Assembly: GCA_001412335.1 (NCBI GenBank)
Contig: LKUF01000414.1
Location: forward strand, 1 to 33,849
DNA from: Methanolinea sp. SDB
GTDB lineage: Archaea; Halobacteriota; Methanomicrobia; Methanomicrobiales; Methanospirillaceae
DNA length: 33,849 bases
Reading direction: 5' to 3'
Shown one piece after another: positions 22,709 to 30,955 of this stretch (positions are counted from its first letter, which is position 1; the number at the start of each line of letters is the position of its first letter). The notes beneath the pieces are model-generated. The model was not told the DNA's origin and made no database searches. It was given only the letters and a program-made list of their open reading frames with translations. Both the position numbers and the translations under genes were made by a program.

Positions 22709-24595
22709 TTACTCCTCCATGGTCGAGATGTCCCCGGGATCCATGCCAAGTTCCTGTGCCTTGAGCACACGCCGCATGATCTTGCCGCTCCTGGTCTTTG
22801 GGAGCTTGTCGACGAACTCGATCTCAGACGGCATGGCGATTGGTCCGAGCGTCATGCGGACATGATACACCAGGTCTGTCCTGAGCTTGTCACTCGGGGA
22901 AAACCCGACCCGCAATATCACAAAAGCCTTGATGACGTTGCCTTTCAACGGGTCTGGCTTTCCAATGACCGCCGCCTCTGCCACGGACTGGTGCGAGACA
23001 AGCGCGCTCTCAACCTCTGCGGTGCCGATGTTGTGCCCGGAGACGATGATGAGGTCGTCGGCCCTCCCGATAACCATGATATAGCCGTGGTCGCCCTTTA
23101 CAGCCAGGTCCCCGGCCTTGTAACAGTTGGGAATGCTGTTCCAGTACTGCTGATACCGCTCGTCGTTTTTGTATACCGTTCGAAGCATTGCAGGCCAGGG
23201 CTCCTTTATGACAAGGAATCCGCCGGTTCCCGGCTCGACCGGTATTCCATCCTTGTTCACGACATCAACGACAACACCCGGGACCGCTTTTCCGGCAAAG
23301 CCCGGGCGCATGGGTTCACCCGGCATGGTGGTGATCATGTGCATGCCGGTCTCTGTCTGCCACCATGTATCGACAAGAGGGCATCTCCCTTTGCCGATGG
23401 TGTGGTAGAACCATTCGAACGCTTCAGGGTTGAGTGGTTCCCCGACCGATCCGAGTATCCTGAGCGAGGAGAGATCATACGCGTCCGGCCATTTGTCGCC
23501 GACCTTCATGAACATCCTGATCGCAGTCGGTGCGGTATAGAAGATGGTGACCCCGAGATCCTGGATGATCTTCCAGAATGCCCCGGGGTCAGGGTAATCG
23601 GGGACAGCTTCTGCAAGGACAATCGTGGCACCCACGGCGAGCGGGCCGTAGACCACGTAACTGTGGCCCGTAATCCAGCCCGTATCCGCCGTGCACCAGA
23701 AGACGTCGTTATCCTTGATATCGAATACGTGACGCGTCGTGTAGTATGTCCCGACCATGTACCCTGCGGTGGTATGGACGATCCCCTTCGGTGTCCCCGT
23801 TGATCCGCTCGTATACAGGATAAATAGGGGGTCCTCGGCGTCCGTAACCTCGGGCTCGCAGACCGACGGGACATCTTCTATGAGCTCGTGATAGTCGATA
23901 TCCATCTCCTGGTGGAGTTCACAGTGTTCACGTGAGAGAACGATAACTTTCTCCACGCTCGGTGCATTGATGATGGCTTCGTCCACGATGGACTTCAGGG
24001 GAATCGTCTTTCCCCTTCTCATTGATACGTCCGCAGTGATGACCAGCTTCGCCTCGGCATCCTTGATCCGCATGTTCAGGGCGTTGACCCCGAATCCGCC
24101 GAATACCACGGAGTGGACCGCCCCGATCCGTGCGCAGGCAAGCATCGCAATGATCTGCTCCGGAACGAGCGGCATGTAGATGCATACCCGGTCACCCTTC
24201 TCTATTCCGAGCTTTTTGAGGCCGTTTGCAAGCCGGTTCACTTCGTTGAGGAGTTTCTTGTAGGTGAATATCCGCTCTTCGCCCTCTTCGCCCCTCCAGA
24301 TAAGGGCAACCTTGTTTCTCCTGTGGTTGTTGACATGCCTGTCCAGGCAGTTATACGTGATGTTGAGCCTGGCGTTGACAAACCACTTGGCATATGGGTA
24401 ATCCCATTCTCTTACCCTGTCCCATTTCCTGAACCAATCAAGCTCGTTTGCGTACTTCTCCCAGAATCCGTCTTTGTCAGCCAGGAATTCATTATACGCG
24501 CTCTCATAGTCTTTCGTCCATGCGTTCTTCTTGATCGAAGGGTCAGGGACATAGAATTTCTCTTCCTCGAGTGGCACATCAAATGATTCTGCCAT
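22709..24595 (-). CDS. acsA: AMP-forming acetyl-CoA synthetase
   Basis: A 628-residue adenylate-forming enzyme that makes acetyl-CoA from acetate, ATP and CoA. The P-loop-like motif is ILYTSGSTGTPKGIVHTTAGY (about 259-278), CTADTGWITGHSYVVYGPL is typical of AcsA, WWQTETGMH is the A5 motif, and the C-terminal catalytic lysine is in KTRSGKIMRR. The length is near the family norm of about 630-650. It starts at ATG 24595 with AAGGTG as Shine-Dalgarno about nine bases upstream. In hydrogenotrophic methanogens this enzyme serves acetate assimilation. The OFA transporter gene follows directly. Confidence 0.95.
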   Translation of the reverse strand: MAESFDVPLEEEKFYVPDPSIKKNAWTKDYESAYNEFLADKDGFWEKYANELDWFRKWDRVREWDYPYAKWFVNARLNITYNCLDRHVNNHRRNKVALIWRGEEGEERIFTYKKLLNEVNRLANGLKKLGIEKGDRVCIYMPLVPEQIIAMLACARIGAVHSVVFGGFGVNALNMRIKDAEAKLVITADVSMRRGKTIPLKSIVDEAIINAPSVEKVIVLSREHCELHQEMDIDYHELIEDVPSVCEPEVTDAEDPLFILYTSGSTGTPKGIVHTTAGYMVGTYYTTRHVFDIKDNDVFWCTADTGWITGHSYVVYGPLAVGATIVLAEAVPDYPDPGAFWKIIQDLGVTIFYTAPTAIRMFMKVGDKWPDAYDLSSLRILGSVGEPLNPEAFEWFYHTIGKGRCPLVDTWWQTETGMHMITTMPGEPMRPGFAGKAVPGVVVDVVNKDGIPVEPGTGGFLVIKEPWPAMLRTVYKNDERYQQYWNSIPNCYKAGDLAVKGDHGYIMVIGRADDLIIVSGHNIGTAEVESALVSHQSVAEAAVIGKPDPLKGNVIKAFVILRVGFSPSDKLRTDLVYHVRMTLGPIAMPSEIEFVDKLPKTRSGKIMRRVLKAQELGMDPGDISTMEE

Positions 24596-25081
24596 ATTAG
24601 TGCACCTTTCTGTTCTCTCTCATTCAATCAGCCTGTGTGTCTTGTTTTTGACCGGTAACGGATGGATCAATGCATAATCCTGCGCATTTATCCATGAAAA
24701 GCACAAAGGACCACAAGATTTTTCGGTCCGGTGCCTCCAGTCACATCTGTCTTTTTGGTATTCTCCCTACCAGTTCAGTTCTCTTCTCTTATGTTCTTAT
24801 TGCGACACATCGTGTTGCCAGTAGGGGAATGACAAAAACTTTCTGGAAGACATCTTCTTCCTTTCGCATTCACCGCACATGTGGCGATTTTAATGATTAA
24901 TCATTATAAATATTAAAGGTTAGTGATTTGAAGACAAAATCACCCGTCATTCTCTTCATCCCTGATCTCTCGCGCTCACGCCAAATCCATGCAACCATTC
25001 CCCCGCTCAAGGCATCCCGGTAAGAATCCCCGGCAATTTCTCATAAAAAGCATTAAATTTGTAAAATTGAATAAAAAACTT
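24596..25081. promoter_or_regulatory. Long divergent region between acsA and argC
   Basis: This 486-base region holds no convincing gene. A 76-codon frame at 24670-24900 has no homology and low-complexity composition. Notable elements: GGACC (24708-24712) with GGTCC (24725-24729); a 16-base palindrome at 24891-24906 followed by TTATAAATATTAA at 24904-24916; and TTAAATTT at 25053-25060, about 26 bases before the argC ATG, which suggests a leaderless argC message. Confidence 0.5.
24891..24906. promoter_or_regulatory. Perfect 16-base palindrome
   Basis: TAATGATTAATCATTA reads the same on both strands and merges with a TATA-like sequence on its right. It is a good candidate operator for acsA, the arg operon or both. 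Confidence 0.45.
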
Positions 25082-26068
25082 ATGAAAATTGCGATCATCG
25101 GGGCTTCCGGTTATACCGGTGGCGAACTCATCCGCCTTTTGCTTGGGCATTCAGACGCGGAAGTGGTCTGTGCCACATCCAGGAAGCTGGCGGGCATGCC
25201 CATCGAGTCCCACCATCCGCACCTGAAAGGATTCACAGATCTCGTCTTTGAGAACCCGGAAATTGATGCTATTGATGCTGATTTTGCATTTCTTGCCGTA
25301 CCTCATACTGCAGCAATGAAATATGTCCGCCCCCTGCTTGAAAAGGGGATCAGGGTGGTGGATCTATCCGCCGATTACCGGCTCCCACGGGACGTTTTTG
25401 AGAAAGTCTACGGAGTTGCCCATACAGATTATTTCGAAGCCCCATACGGCATCCCGGAGCTCCACCGGGATTCGTATGGAAAGGTGGACTTCATCTCGAA
25501 CCCTGGATGCTTCCCGACAGGGGCGACGCTTGCTGCTGCACCACTGGCGAAATTTGCCCACACAATAATATACGATTCGAAGACCGGAGTTTCGGGAGCC
25601 GGAGATAATCCGTCTGCCGTTACCCATTATCCAAACGTGGGCGATAACGTGAATGCCTACAAGTGGACATCCCACCGCCACCTGGAAGAGATGCGGATGG
25701 AGATGAAAAACCTTGGATCGAAGGCCCGTTGTTATTTCACGCCCCACCTGGTGCCGGTGAACCGCGGGATCCTGACCACAGCCCACATCCTCCTGGATGA
25801 ACCGATGGAGCAGGACGAGGTGGAGAGGCTGTACCGGGATTTCTACCGCGACGAGTTTTTTGTCAGGTACCAGGGCCCGACCCTTGCTGCTGTCAGGGGT
25901 ACGAACTTTTGTGATCTTCGCGCAGAGAGCGAAGGTGATCGCGTGGTAGCCGTTTCGGCCATTGACAACCTTGTCAAGGGAGCAAGCGGCCAGGCCATAC
26001 AGAACATGAACATTATATGTGGCTTTGACGAACGTGACGGGCTGAGAGGAGCGGGGCTCCTCCCCTAG
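25082..26068 (+). CDS. argC: N-acetyl-gamma-glutamyl-phosphate reductase
   Basis: A 328-residue NADPH-dependent reductase, third step of arginine synthesis. IIGASGYTGGELIRLL (4-19) is the nucleotide-binding loop; the catalytic cysteine is in SNPGCFPTGA (about 138-147); SGAGDNPS and HRHLEEM follow as usual for the long ArgC class. The start is ATG 25082 (MKIAIIGASGY); reading from ATG 24989 would add 31 residues with no family likeness. No Shine-Dalgarno is seen, but the TATA spacing fits a leaderless transcript. It is the first gene of the arg block. Confidence 0.95.
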   Translation: MKIAIIGASGYTGGELIRLLLGHSDAEVVCATSRKLAGMPIESHHPHLKGFTDLVFENPEIDAIDADFAFLAVPHTAAMKYVRPLLEKGIRVVDLSADYRLPRDVFEKVYGVAHTDYFEAPYGIPELHRDSYGKVDFISNPGCFPTGATLAAAPLAKFAHTIIYDSKTGVSGAGDNPSAVTHYPNVGDNVNAYKWTSHRHLEEMRMEMKNLGSKARCYFTPHLVPVNRGILTTAHILLDEPMEQDEVERLYRDFYRDEFFVRYQGPTLAAVRGTNFCDLRAESEGDRVVAVSAIDNLVKGASGQAIQNMNIICGFDERDGLRGAGLLP

Positions 26069-26076
26069 AGGTGAAG

Positions 26077-26574
26077 ATGATGCGTGTAAAAGAGATAATG
26101 ACAAAAGATCCCATTACCATCGATATGCATGCTCCGGTACGGGATGCTGCAGGAGCGATGAAAAAAAATCATATCGGGGGACTTCCCGTAGTAGACGGCG
26201 AAAAGCTTGTTGGAATGGTCACAGATTCCGATATACTTGCTCTCCTCGAGACAGGCAGGATATCTGATGACCTCTGGCTCCCATCCCCCCTCGAGATCAT
26301 CGAGGTGCCGATCAGGGAATTCATCAACTGGGAGAAGACGAAAGCGGCGCTCTCCGACATCGGTGATACCCCTGTCTCGAAGGTGATGAGCCATCCTGTC
26401 GTGACAATCGGTGAGGATGCGGATATCGAGGAGGCTGCGTCACTGATGCTCCGGGAGGGAATAGCCAGGCTTCCCGTCATGAGGGGTTCTGCACTTGTTG
26501 GTATCGTGACAAGGGCCGATATCGTCCAGGGAGTCGGCGCCGGTTCCGAAGAGCCGGGGGAGAATGCCCGGTGA
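26077..26574 (+). CDS. Two-CBS-domain protein in the arg operon
   Basis: About 165 residues forming one Bateman module. CBS1 is MRVKEIMTKDPITIDMHAPV through LPVVDGEKLVGMVTDSDIL; CBS2 is PVSKVMSHPVVTIGEDADI through LPVMRGSALVGIVTRADIV. Such modules bind adenosine compounds such as AMP, ATP or SAM, and often regulate a partner. There is no attached effector domain. GAGGTGA just before ATG 26077 is the Shine-Dalgarno; ATG 26080 is equally possible. It starts 8 bases after argC and overlaps argJ (GTGA). A role in tuning arginine synthesis is inference from position. Confidence 0.9.
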   Translation: MMRVKEIMTKDPITIDMHAPVRDAAGAMKKNHIGGLPVVDGEKLVGMVTDSDILALLETGRISDDLWLPSPLEIIEVPIREFINWEKTKAALSDIGDTPVSKVMSHPVVTIGEDADIEEAASLMLREGIARLPVMRGSALVGIVTRADIVQGVGAGSEEPGENAR

Positions 26575-27722
26575 AGAGTATCTGTGCGATCGAGGGGGTA
26601 TCCGCTGCCGGGATAAAAGAGGGAAAATACGGCCTCGCCCTGATTCGTGCAAGCGGCGAGACGGCAGGCGTCTTTACCAGGAATCTCATGAAAGCCCCGC
26701 CGATCAGGCTCATGGAGGAGCGGATACGGAAAGGGTGGATGGACGCGGTTATTGTGAACAGCGGCTGCGCAAACGCCTATACCGGGGGCCGTGGATACAA
26801 GGACGCCATCACCATGACTGGGTTTGCAGCAGACGCGCTCGAACTTCCCGAGGAGTCGGTAGGCGTTGCGAGCACGGGCGTGATTGGGCGCTATCTCGAC
26901 CTTGACCGGATACGTGACCAGTGCACCCGGATTGCCCCGTTCCTCGAACGGAGTGAAAGAGCCGAAGAGATGGTGGCAAGGGCGATCATGACAACGGATC
27001 TTTCGGAGAAACATTCACTTGTCGAGGGTGACGGGTTCCTTGTCGGTGGCATCACGAAGGGGAGCGGGATGATCGCTCCGAACATGGCCACGATGCTCGC
27101 ATTCATCTATACCGATGCCGATCTGCCACTGAAAGAGATTCGGGAATCGCTGAAACTTGCCACGGATAGGACGTTCAACAGGGTTGTTGTGGACGGGGAT
27201 ACCAGCACGAACGATTGTGCACTTCTCACCTCAACAGGGAGGGCTGGCAGGGTCGACCGCTCAGAGTTCCAGGAAGCGCTCGAGGAGTGCTGCAGGCAAC
27301 TTGCTGTGCAGATCGCATCAGACGGCGAAGGAGCATCAAAACTCCTGGAGATACGGGTGAAGGGTGCGCCGAGCGAAGACCAGGCCGCCAGGGTGGCCAG
27401 AACCATTGCAGAATCACCGCTTGTCAAGACTGCAGTGTATGGAGAAGATCCAAACTGGGGCCGGGTGATTGCGGCAGCCGGCAGGGCCGGCGTCGAATTC
27501 GATCCAGACAGTGTCAGCCTCTGCCTGGGCAATGGCCGGACCACGCTCGAACTTGTCCGGAGAGGGGAGATCGTCGTCGACCTCCCTGCTGCAAAGGCGG
27601 TCATGGCCGGCAAAATTGTGATATTCGAACTTGACCTTGACAACGGCGAAGGGTCCGCAACCGGGTGGGGGTGCGACCTGACAGAGAAGTACGTCGAGAT
27701 AAACGGGAGGTACACGACATGA
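26571..27722 (+). CDS. argJ: Glutamate N-acetyltransferase / ornithine acetyltransferase
   Basis: A 383-residue enzyme that recycles the acetyl group from N-acetylornithine to glutamate. The self-cleavage site is in KGSGMIAPNMATMLAF, with Thr174 as the nucleophile of the beta subunit; STGVIGRYL and NSGCANAYTG are the oxyanion and substrate blocks; DPNWGRVIAAAGRAG is also characteristic. Whether it is mono- or bifunctional cannot be read from motifs. It starts at GTG 26571, overlapping the CBS gene stop, and ends by overlapping the argB ATG. Confidence 0.95.
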   Translation: MKSICAIEGVSAAGIKEGKYGLALIRASGETAGVFTRNLMKAPPIRLMEERIRKGWMDAVIVNSGCANAYTGGRGYKDAITMTGFAADALELPEESVGVASTGVIGRYLDLDRIRDQCTRIAPFLERSERAEEMVARAIMTTDLSEKHSLVEGDGFLVGGITKGSGMIAPNMATMLAFIYTDADLPLKEIRESLKLATDRTFNRVVVDGDTSTNDCALLTSTGRAGRVDRSEFQEALEECCRQLAVQIASDGEGASKLLEIRVKGAPSEDQAARVARTIAESPLVKTAVYGEDPNWGRVIAAAGRAGVEFDPDSVSLCLGNGRTTLELVRRGEIVVDLPAAKAVMAGKIVIFELDLDNGEGSATGWGCDLTEKYVEINGRYTT

Positions 27723-28588
27723 AGAGAGAAGAGGTCCTCACCGAGGCGCTGCCATACATCCAGCAGTTCCACGGGAGGACAATGGTCATCAAGCTCGGGG
27801 GCCATGCCATGGTGGATGCGGGGATCCTTGAAAGCGCCATACGTGATGCGGTCCTCCTCCAGATCGTCGGGATACGGGTTGTACTGGTCCATGGTGGTGG
27901 GCCCGAGATCACCGACAAGATGAAGGCGATGGGAAAGGAGCCAAAGTTCGTTGCCGGGCTTCGTATCACCGACGAAGAGACCCTCGAGATTGCCCAGATG
28001 GTCCTTGTGGGAAAGATCAACAGCAATATCGTATCGCTCATTGCAAAGAGCGGCGGAAAAGCGGTTGGAATCTCCGGAAACGACGGGAACCTGATCATAG
28101 CCCGGAGGATGACGCCCCAGAAGGTCCATATCGCAGGAAGGGAGGAAGAAGTCGATCTCGGGCACGTAGGAGAGATCGAGGAGGTCAATCCAGCAGTCCT
28201 TCACACGCTGCTCAACAACTGGTACATACCGGTGATCGCCCCCCTTGCAATCGACAGGTTGGGCCAGTCTCTTAATATCAATGCAGATACGGCAGCAGGC
28301 GAGATCGCCGTCTCTCTCGGGGCATTCAAGCTCATCAACATGACGGACGTGGATGGGATAATGGACCGGGAGAGGACACGCGTATTCCGGAGAGTGTCGT
28401 TATCAGATGCTGAAGCCCTTCTCGCCACAGGTGTGGTGAGTGAGGGGATGATCCCGAAAGTCTCGTCCATACTCAGGGCCGTTGAGGCGGGTGTGGAGTT
28501 TGGGCATGTCATCAACGGCAACAAGTCCCACAACCTTCTCCTGGAGATGTTTACCGATGAAGGTGTGGGCACCATGATCTACCGCTGA
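27719..28588 (+). CDS. argB: Acetylglutamate kinase
   Basis: A 289-residue amino-acid kinase that phosphorylates N-acetylglutamate. VIKLGGHAM carries the catalytic lysine, VLVHGGGPEI is the glycine loop, GISGNDGNLI and NINADTAAGEIA are substrate- and nucleotide-binding blocks. The length is typical. ATG 27719 is preceded by GGGAGG at about 27705-27710 and overlaps the argJ stop. In-frame codons upstream to 27665 lie within argJ and have no family likeness. It is the last gene of the block and is followed by a strong terminator. The N-terminus lacks an obvious extra helix of the arginine-inhibited hexameric type, but this needs an alignment. Confidence 0.96.
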   Translation: MKREEVLTEALPYIQQFHGRTMVIKLGGHAMVDAGILESAIRDAVLLQIVGIRVVLVHGGGPEITDKMKAMGKEPKFVAGLRITDEETLEIAQMVLVGKINSNIVSLIAKSGGKAVGISGNDGNLIIARRMTPQKVHIAGREEEVDLGHVGEIEEVNPAVLHTLLNNWYIPVIAPLAIDRLGQSLNINADTAAGEIAVSLGAFKLINMTDVDGIMDRERTRVFRRVSLSDAEALLATGVVSEGMIPKVSSILRAVEAGVEFGHVINGNKSHNLLLEMFTDEGVGTMIYR

Positions 28589-28591
28589 AAT

Positions 28592-28614
28592 GATACCTTT
28601 TGGTATCTTTTTTT
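28592..28614 (+). terminator. arg operon terminator
   Basis: GATACC (28592-28597), TTTT, GGTATC (28602-28607) form a perfect 6-base-pair hairpin followed at once by seven T (28608-28614). It begins 4 bases after the argB stop. Confidence 0.8.
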
Positions 28615-28632
28615 ATCTCAAAGAACGAAATA

Positions 28633-28647
28633 CTGGTATAAAACCAG
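28633..28647 (+). promoter_or_regulatory. TATA box inside an inverted repeat
   Basis: CTGGT (28633-28637), ATAAA, ACCAG (28643-28647). The TATA element GGTATAAAAC lies inside the repeat, about 26 bases before the expected transcript start near 28664 of the thioredoxin-CcdA gene. It may be an operator; the arms are only 5 bases. Confidence 0.45.
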
Positions 28648-28672
28648 AAATATTACTTTTCAGGGTCTTTGC

Positions 28673-29818
28673 ATGAAAAAACTGGTGGTTCTGGCACTAT
28701 TTCTGTTGCTTACCTGCATCCATATTCCCGTTATGGCACAAAGCCCCTCCCCCGCCGCACAGGGAACCGGGTACCAGGAGGTCGATTCGTACCGGGTTGA
28801 GAGGATGGTGGACGGGAAGCAGGTGGTACATCTCTTCTACAACCAGAACTGCGGCGATTGCTTAAAGACAATCCCATATCTCCAGGAATTTGAAAAAACG
28901 CATCCTGATGTCATATTCAGGTATTATGACATCAGGGAAGACAACTCGTACCGGCAACTGCTCGCCGTCTTCTCGCAGGAGTATGGAATCGATTTCTCCC
29001 CTGTCCCGGTGCTCTTTACCGGAGATGTTGTCCTGACCGGTTATCGTGAGATTTCAGGTGGACTGGAGGATGCACTCTATTCCCCAGATGTGGTTACTGC
29101 GGGGACGACATCGCCCGTAGCCGAACCATTACAAATCAACAGGGGTCGCGGCCTGACGATTCCTCTCGTCATTTCAGCGGCCCTGGTAGATGGGATAAAC
29201 CCCTGTGCATTCTCTGTCCTTATCTTTCTCCTCATCACCATAATGGCGCTTGATACACGCAGAAAAATGGTATACATCGGATCCCTGTTCATACTTGCAG
29301 TATTCACCTTTTACTTCCTATCAGGTCTCGGCCTCTTCACCGTCATCCAGTCTGCCGGGATTTCACGGGGGATGTCCCTTATTGCCGCGATAATCGCCCT
29401 GCTATTCGGAGCTGTATCCATCATCGACGGGGTTAGGGGAAAGCCGAGCCAGTTATTGTCCATACCCGAATCGAAAAAAGCGATCATCGACCGCTACGTA
29501 AAAAAGATCTCTCTTCCCGGGGCGCTGGTCCTCGGGGTTCTCGTGGGGATGTTCGAACTTCCCTGCACAGGAGGGATTTACCTGGCAATTGTCTCCCTGC
29601 TCTCAAACCGCATGAGCATTGTAGATGGAATTCCGTATCTCCTCGTATACAACCTCTTTTTTGTCCTCCCCATGATAGTCATCCTGGCTGTCGTGGCCTT
29701 TGGAATCCCTGTCGAGCGCCTGGACCAGCTCCGGACCGAGAAGAGGGCCGTTATCCGCATACTCATGGGTCTCGTGATGATCCTTCTTGGAATCATGCTT
29801 CTTCTCGAGTTTATCTGA
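28673..29818 (+). CDS. Secreted thioredoxin domain fused to a CcdA/DsbD-type membrane domain
   Basis: A 381-residue protein. Residues 1-22 are a signal peptide or anchor. Residues about 45-145 form a thioredoxin fold with the active-site pair CGDC (60-63) and the cis-proline region SPVPVLF. From about 162 on there are six or more membrane helices of the CcdA type with the paired cysteines in NPCAF (176-180) and ELPCTGG (295-301). CcdA/DsbD proteins pass electrons from cytosolic thioredoxin across the membrane to external thiol proteins; here donor and receiver are in one chain. Topology places the thioredoxin domain outside. A role in cytochrome maturation or thiol repair is possible, but no partner is nearby. 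Confidence 0.87.
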   Translation: MKKLVVLALFLLLTCIHIPVMAQSPSPAAQGTGYQEVDSYRVERMVDGKQVVHLFYNQNCGDCLKTIPYLQEFEKTHPDVIFRYYDIREDNSYRQLLAVFSQEYGIDFSPVPVLFTGDVVLTGYREISGGLEDALYSPDVVTAGTTSPVAEPLQINRGRGLTIPLVISAALVDGINPCAFSVLIFLLITIMALDTRRKMVYIGSLFILAVFTFYFLSGLGLFTVIQSAGISRGMSLIAAIIALLFGAVSIIDGVRGKPSQLLSIPESKKAIIDRYVKKISLPGALVLGVLVGMFELPCTGGIYLAIVSLLSNRMSIVDGIPYLLVYNLFFVLPMIVILAVVAFGIPVERLDQLRTEKRAVIRILMGLVMILLGIMLLLEFI

Positions 29819-29828
29819 ACCAAAAACT

Positions 29829-30113
29829 TCAGGGGAGGTTACCGTCACCGGAGCATTCCCTCTGGCGCTCCTCGCTCATCTCGATGAGGATCTCGAAGAT
29901 CTTCTGGACGTGAACCGGATTGATATTCTTCTCAACAGCTGATTCGAATGCCGTTTCAAGTACTGCCTCTGACCTCGCTTTGTCGTGGATGGGGAGGCCC
30001 TCGTTCATCTTGACCTGTGCTATCCGGCCGGCCAGCCGCTGTCGCCTGGTGATGAGTTCGATGATCTCCTCATCGATGCGGCTGATCTCAGCTCTGAGTG
30101 GCTCTATTGGCAT
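29829..30113 (-). CDS. Chorismate mutase, AroQ class
   Basis: A free-standing 94-residue AroQ helical bundle that converts chorismate to prephenate. LRAEISRIDEEIIELITRR (6-24) and GRIAQVKMNEGLPIHDKARSEAV carry the residues expected for the active site: Arg, Arg, Lys, Asp, Arg and Glu in the usual order; the last helix is the QKIFEILIEMSEE region. The start is ATG 30113; an open reading upstream to 30296 has no family likeness. It draws on the same chorismate pool as the trp operon but is 15 kb away. Its 3' end faces the thioredoxin-CcdA gene with a 10-base gap. Confidence 0.9.
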   Translation of the reverse strand: MPIEPLRAEISRIDEEIIELITRRQRLAGRIAQVKMNEGLPIHDKARSEAVLETAFESAVEKNINPVHVQKIFEILIEMSEERQRECSGDGNLP

Positions 30114-30217
30114 ATGATATACTAACAGTGCAATGGGAGATTTAAACCTGATGGAATTCCTGCGGGGGGCAACATCAAAGATGATATGGGGTATGAATAC
30201 CAAAAATAAGGGAAGAA

Positions 30218-30847
30218 GTGATCTGTATGCTGGAGAGAATATCTGTTCGGGAACGGCGTGACCTGCTGGTTGCATGGGTAGCAATCTCCATCGCATTTTC
30301 CCTTATTTATATCAGGTACGGTGCGACTCCCACGTTATTCCTCCTCTTTCTCGGAATATCGCTGGTCACCGTAGGTGTCGGTTTCATCCTGCACGAGCTT
30401 GCCCACAAGTTCACCGCAATGAGATACGGATTCTGGGCGGAGTTTCGAAAGAATAACCTCATGCTCGTGGTGGCAGTCGCGCTTGCCGCGCTGGCAGGCG
30501 TTGTATTTGCGGCTCCCGGTGCGACCATGATATATGCGCCGTCCCTTACACGGGAACAGAACGGGAAGATCTCTGCCGCAGGCCCCGTTACAAACCTGCT
30601 GCTCTGTATCCCTTTCGCGCTCATCCTCTTCCTCGGGTCGGCGGTCGACATCAGGCTCATGGGACTGAATGTCATCTCAACGCTCGGGATGATCGGACTG
30701 CAGGTGAATGCGATGATCGCGGCGTTCAACATGCTCCCTGTCAGCGTCCTTGACGGAAAGAAGGTACTTGCCTGGAACCCGGTCGTCTTTATCGTGCTGA
30801 TTGGAGCATCGTTTGGGATACTGCTGGCAACTTTTTATCTCATTTGA
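30218..30847 (+). CDS. M50-family (site-2-protease-like) membrane peptidase
   Basis: A 209-residue membrane protein with about six helices. The zinc motif HELAHKF is at 59-65 and the third-ligand region NMLPVSVLDGKKVLAWN near the C-terminus, both as in short M50 peptidases. AAGPVTNLLLCI is the conserved NxxxG-like loop region between them. There are no PDZ or CBS domains, so it belongs to the minimal archaeal type with unknown substrate. GTG 30218 has GGGA before it; ATG 30227 (MLERISVRERRD) is the alternative. Confidence 0.88.
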   Translation: MICMLERISVRERRDLLVAWVAISIAFSLIYIRYGATPTLFLLFLGISLVTVGVGFILHELAHKFTAMRYGFWAEFRKNNLMLVVAVALAALAGVVFAAPGATMIYAPSLTREQNGKISAAGPVTNLLLCIPFALILFLGSAVDIRLMGLNVISTLGMIGLQVNAMIAAFNMLPVSVLDGKKVLAWNPVVFIVLIGASFGILLATFYLI

Positions 30848-30909
30848 TGAAATGGGCAGCAGGTATAGCACATCTCTTTTCTCCAAAAGTTACGAAAGCT
30901 TAATAATAA

Positions 30910-30943
30910 ACAAATAAAATTGTTTATAGACAAATAAATTTGT
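30910..30943 (+). promoter_or_regulatory. Tandem near-palindromic operator before cbiM
   Basis: ACAAATAAAATTGT (30910-30923) and ACAAATAAATTTGT (30930-30943) are near-identical, near-palindromic 14-base elements whose starts are exactly 20 bases apart, two helical turns. A TATA-like TTTATAG lies between them at 30923-30929. AGGTGATC at 30946-30953 is the Shine-Dalgarno of cbiM. A metal-responsive repressor is likely. Confidence 0.6.
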
Positions 30944-30955
30944 TCAGGTGATCTC

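Noticed and set aside
22649..23803. A 384-codon open frame on the plus strand
   Set aside because: It lies antisense to acsA, whose motifs are complete. Its protein is rich in Arg, His, Asp and Pro with no domain pattern.
24670..24900. A 76-codon open frame in the acsA-argC gap
   Set aside because: No Shine-Dalgarno, no recognisable pattern, and composition of an intergenic region.
24989..25081. N-terminal extension of argC
   Set aside because: The 31 residues are basic and unlike the family; MKIAIIGASGY at 25082 is the standard start.
27107..28204. A 365-codon open frame on the minus strand
   Set aside because: It is antisense to argJ and argB, with Ser/Arg-rich low-complexity sequence.
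30848..30955. Cobalamin riboswitch before cbiM
   Set aside because: The gap is only about 108 bases, very AT-rich, and shows no B12-box or long paired structure.
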